In this document: in pieces, positions 8,433 through 11,365 of the stretch
Position numbering within the stretch: the stretch's first letter is position 1
How the letters are laid out: each line of letters starts with the position of its first letter
Notes under the pieces: model-generated
Seen by the model: the letters and a program-made list of their open reading frames with translations, nothing else
Database searches by the model: none
What the model was told of the DNA's origin: nothing
Assembly (NCBI GenBank): GCA_000697335.1
Contig: JNEM01012972.1
Coordinates: 1 to 11,365, forward strand
Length of the DNA stretch: 11,365 nucleotides
Direction of reading: 5' to 3'
DNA from: Conidiobolus incongruus B7586
Taxonomy: Eukaryota; Entomophthoromycota; Entomophthoromycetes; Entomophthorales; Conidiobolaceae
Translations under genes and position numbers: made by a program

Positions 8433-8454
8433 ATATATATATATATATATATAT
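8433..8454. repeat. (AT)n microsatellite
   Basis: An uninterrupted alternating AT tract of 22 nt, the second of the pair. Confidence 0.9.
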
Positions 8455-9751
8455 TCATAATGATGATATCATCTTTGATAAAACGAATAAATATTTACAT
8501 AAATTTTATAACTTAAAAATTAATCATCTAATATTACTTTCCATAAATTTTAAAATATCTATTTTATATTTGATATATCTTTTGGTAGGTTTGAAATTAA
8601 TTGTAATTAATCAAGTAACAAAAAAGAGTGTCAATTCAAAATAAAGATTAATATATTAGTTAATATTCCACTTTTCTTCAAATTTATTAAACATATATTA
8701 TCAAGAATCATTAACCTTTAATGTACTTTATCAAAATGATCTTTGAATTTCATAAAAAATTTAATTTAATTTAATTCAGTTTCAAAAATTTTTCGAAATA
8801 GTAAATTTTGTATGAATATATTAAGGATTTATTCATTCATTACATTTTTTAATAACAGTTAATTTAATTGAACCATTTTTAATAAAATTTTTAATGAAAA
8901 TTGGATGAAATTATTTGTAATTGATTTACATTTAATTGAAAGTATTCCTTATTTGGTACAGTGAATGTATTTAAAATCTCGGGTCAAGAAAAATTTCATT
9001 ATTACCAGTTTAATATTAAGGAGGATATATATTTGGCATTATAACAATATTATTATCAATATTTAATTTCAAATGTATATTATTAGGATAACTTTGATTT
9101 CCCTGGTTTTTTAAAGCTTAGAAATTATAAAAACTAATTACAATGAATTAGTATATTTAAATTGGACATTAGTAAAAGTATATAAATTTTCAATATACAT
9201 TAAAATCTATTTCAATAAATCAATATTTTTATTCAAGTTTGAAACAGCATTTTCAATAATCTTATATTAAAATAATAAAAGACTTTTAAAATCATAAAGG
9301 ACCTTAAAAATATCAATGATCAAAAATATTTATGACTGGGATTTTTCCAGAATAATATCAAAAAATTTAATATGAATTTAAAATGATTTAATTTATCAGT
9401 CTTTGATATAAAAATACTATCTAATATTCCTATAGCAAAAGAAGTTTTTAACTCTATTCACTTAATATTTAATTTGGTTCAAATTAATTTCAAAAAATAT
9501 ATATTATATTACAACTAATCTCATGACTAGGTAAAAAACTTTATTCAGGTTTTGGAATAATTTAATTAATTTAAATTTAATAATTTGATTTTTATACTTA
9601 ATTTATTATAAATAAAAACAAGGGTTCTATATCATATATATTTATATATATTTTCTATTTCTAATTCATATTATTATTAAAAATATATTAATTAAAAGTT
9701 ATATACATATATTATATAAAGATTAATATATAACTGAAACATTATTTTATA

Positions 9752-10140
9752 ATATTATTTTATAAATTAAATAATAGGAATTTTTTATAATTAAAAAAAA
9801 TTAAACATTTTAATATATAAAAAGTAAAAATAAATATATAATATAAAATTAATAATTTCTTCTATATCTAATAATTTTTTATGATAGTTTTAATTAAGTT
9901 CTAATACTTAAAAAATAATCCTTTTTATTAAAGACTAAAATTTGATATTTTACAAATCAATGAAATTTTTTATAAAAATTTTCTTTCTTATAAATTAGTT
10001 TTTTAATTGCTTAAAACATTTATAATCACATAGGTTATAATCTAAAGAATATATTAGATATGGTAACTTTTTCAGGTTATTTTTGATTAGAAAATTTTTT
10101 AATTTTTGATTTTTCAAATGTAATATATATTTTAAAAGAT
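9752..10140 (-). mobile_element. Mariner DNA transposon fragment, copy 3, inverted
   Basis: In reverse complement this stretch aligns with copy 1 along its whole length. Positions 9752-9860 match the 3' tail (456 down to about 350) with very few differences, and 9861-10130 match the C-terminal transposase. The third catalytic Asp codon (10025-10027) in the CDY motif is kept, while many other codons are altered and the frame is broken. Near 10100-10130 the match weakens around the second Asp motif, where about a dozen bases appear deleted, and nothing clear remains beyond about 10140. The 5' half is therefore missing or unrecognisable. It lies opposite in orientation to copies 1, 2 and 4. Confidence 0.8.
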
Positions 10141-10182
10141 TATTTATTTATAAAATATATAAGAAAATAAATATTTTCAAAC

Positions 10183-10207
<25 letters not shown>
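10183..10207. repeat. (TA)n microsatellite
   Basis: An uninterrupted TA tract of 25 nt between the inverted mariner copy 3 and the plus-strand copy 4. It may mark a site where element ends were lost or expanded. Confidence 0.9.
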
Positions 10208-10214
<7 letters not shown>

Positions 10215-10419
10215 TAATTATTTTCTTATTAAAATATTTTGATTTCAAAATTTATATTTAAATTTAATTATATTTAAATTAGATATTAATTATTAAAAAG
10301 GCTTTTATTTTTATATTTTTAAAATTTAACCATAAATTCTTTAAAATCATTTAAAACTTGCAAATAGCTTATAAAGATGGTGTTTTATTTAAAACTACTA
10401 TATATTGCTAGATTTGTGA

Positions 10420-11365
10420 TTTTAATGCTAAAAGGGATATTATTTAAAATTTACTAAAATTTAAAAGATTAATTTCTATTGTTGCTTTTTTACATATAAA
10501 TAAAATAAAAAAATTTATTAAAAAATACCCTTTTTTTGTTAGAGAATTATTAAAGCAATTTAATATTAACTATATAAACATATTATATATAGTTGAGTTT
10601 AAACTTAGTTTAATTAATAAAAATATAAAATGGATATCTTATAATTTAATAAAAATTTAAAGAAAATTAAAATAGCTATAGTTAAACTAAACTTATTAAA
10701 GTTTAACTAAAAATAAAGGTTTTTACAATAAATACTTATAATTAAAAAATCTTAGATTTCTTTATATAATCCTTTACTTAAAAATAAAACAAAATGTTAA
10801 GTTAAGCTAAATTAATTCCTTTCATAAACTCTAATGAGTTAATATTTTAAATATAAGAGAATATTGATTATTATTATAGATTATAATGATATATAGTCTT
10901 TTTATTTAATATCTTAAGAAAAATCAATTACTAGTAAATTATATATTATTTTTATAAATAAAACAATTTTTAAATAGTATTTTCAATATAAATTCAAAAT
11001 ATTTATTATTTTGTATAATAATTATAAAATATATAAAACTAAAGCTATATAAGATTTTTTATATAAAAAAAATAAAAATAGTTATTATATCTAATATATT
11101 CACTTAATTATAACCCATGTAATTATAATTATTTTAAATAATTAAAAAAATAGCTTATAAGAAAAAAATTCCTATAAATAAATTAAATTAGATTATGAAA
11201 TATTAAATTTTAGTTTTTAATAAAATAAACTTTTTTTTAAGTATTAAAAACTTACCAACAATATAGAAAAGAGCTATTAATGATAAAAAAGGCTATTAAT
11301 TTTATAATATTATTAATTTTTATATATTATTTATTAATTTCTTTATTTAATTTTAATTTTAAAAT
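10420..11365 (+). mobile_element. Mariner DNA transposon, copy 4, heavily decayed, running off the right edge
   Basis: From about 10942 to 11300 this copy aligns collinearly with copy 1 from position 1 (offset about 10941). Shared blocks include AACCCATGTAATTATAATTA against AACCTATGTGATTATAATTG. Upstream it also holds transposase regions that copy 1 lacks here. An HTH-like stretch begins VRELLKQFNIN at 10538, a mariner-style KW(I/V)PHxLT variant, KWISYNLIKI, lies around the TGG at 10631, and a degraded first-catalytic-Asp region with ISLYNP lies at 10756-10773. Many stops and frame changes interrupt it, and most differences from copy 1 are G-to-A or C-to-T. The tail resembles copy 2 rather than copy 1. 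The 5' limit is not resolved and may reach back to about 10210. Confidence 0.75.

Larger units (their letters stand above)
7424..9751. other. AT-rich gene desert upstream of the P450
   Basis: About 2.3 kb without a supportable gene on either strand. The left part should carry the P450 promoter; slightly more G+C is seen at 7655-7682 (GCGTCACGATG and AATCCGAA) and 7864-7880 (ACTCGCCACACA), about 270-500 bp before the start. Two TA microsatellites lie at 8336-8454. A 75-codon open frame at 8417-8644 is AT-driven and has no family features. I see no RNA gene. Confidence 0.55.

Noticed and set aside
8417-8644. 75-codon open frame on the plus strand
   Set aside because: Its start runs through a TA microsatellite (repeated Ile-Tyr), the rest is Ile/Leu/Lys/Asn-rich as expected for AT-rich DNA, and no family motif is visible.
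10332-10370. Possible mariner 5' terminal repeat of copy 3
   Set aside because: A loose resemblance to the 3' end of copy 1 (ATCATTTAAAACTTGCAAA) was seen, but with gaps and in AT-rich DNA it is not distinguishable from chance.

Overview
This is an extremely AT-rich eukaryotic window, most likely from a fungus and probably a filamentous ascomycete. The reasons are a P450 gene cut by four short introns (51-57 nt) with fungal-type splice sites and one perfect TACTAAC branch point, an anion:cation symporter of the Dal5/Tna1 type that is abundant in Dikarya, and decayed mariner transposons whose differences are mostly G:C to A:T. The species cannot be named from the sequence.

Layout, left to right. 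Positions 1-456 hold the C-terminal half of a mariner (DD34D) transposase with its 3' end, entering from the left edge. A second, truncated mariner 3' end follows in the same direction (about 458-640). An AT desert with no gene runs from 640 to 2189. A single-exon 482-aa membrane transporter lies on the minus strand at 2190-3638. A 2.1-kb AT-rich spacer follows, with one GC-rich motif near 5351-5366. A five-exon cytochrome P450 lies on the minus strand at 5726-7382; I rebuilt its exons by hand and they give an intact 480-aa protein. Another long AT-rich stretch follows (7424-9751, with two TA microsatellites), then a minus-strand mariner fragment (about 9752-10140) and a longer, heavily decayed plus-strand mariner that runs off the right edge (about 10420-11365).

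The two host genes are the only intact coding regions. Both have open, family-conserved sequences and recognisable TATA boxes, so they look functional despite sitting in a desert bounded by dead transposons. A P450 next to an organic-anion transporter on the same strand suggests shared uptake and oxidation of a small organic molecule, but the substrate is not visible and the 2.1-kb gap means they are two separate transcription units. The main biological signal outside the genes is a family of at least four mariner fragments whose differences are mostly G:C to A:T, which fits repeat-induced point mutation or AT-biased decay. I did not find a clear new system. The most unusual host features are a 25-nt P450 exon, a triple-acceptor intron and a 4-codon upstream ORF overlapping the transporter start.
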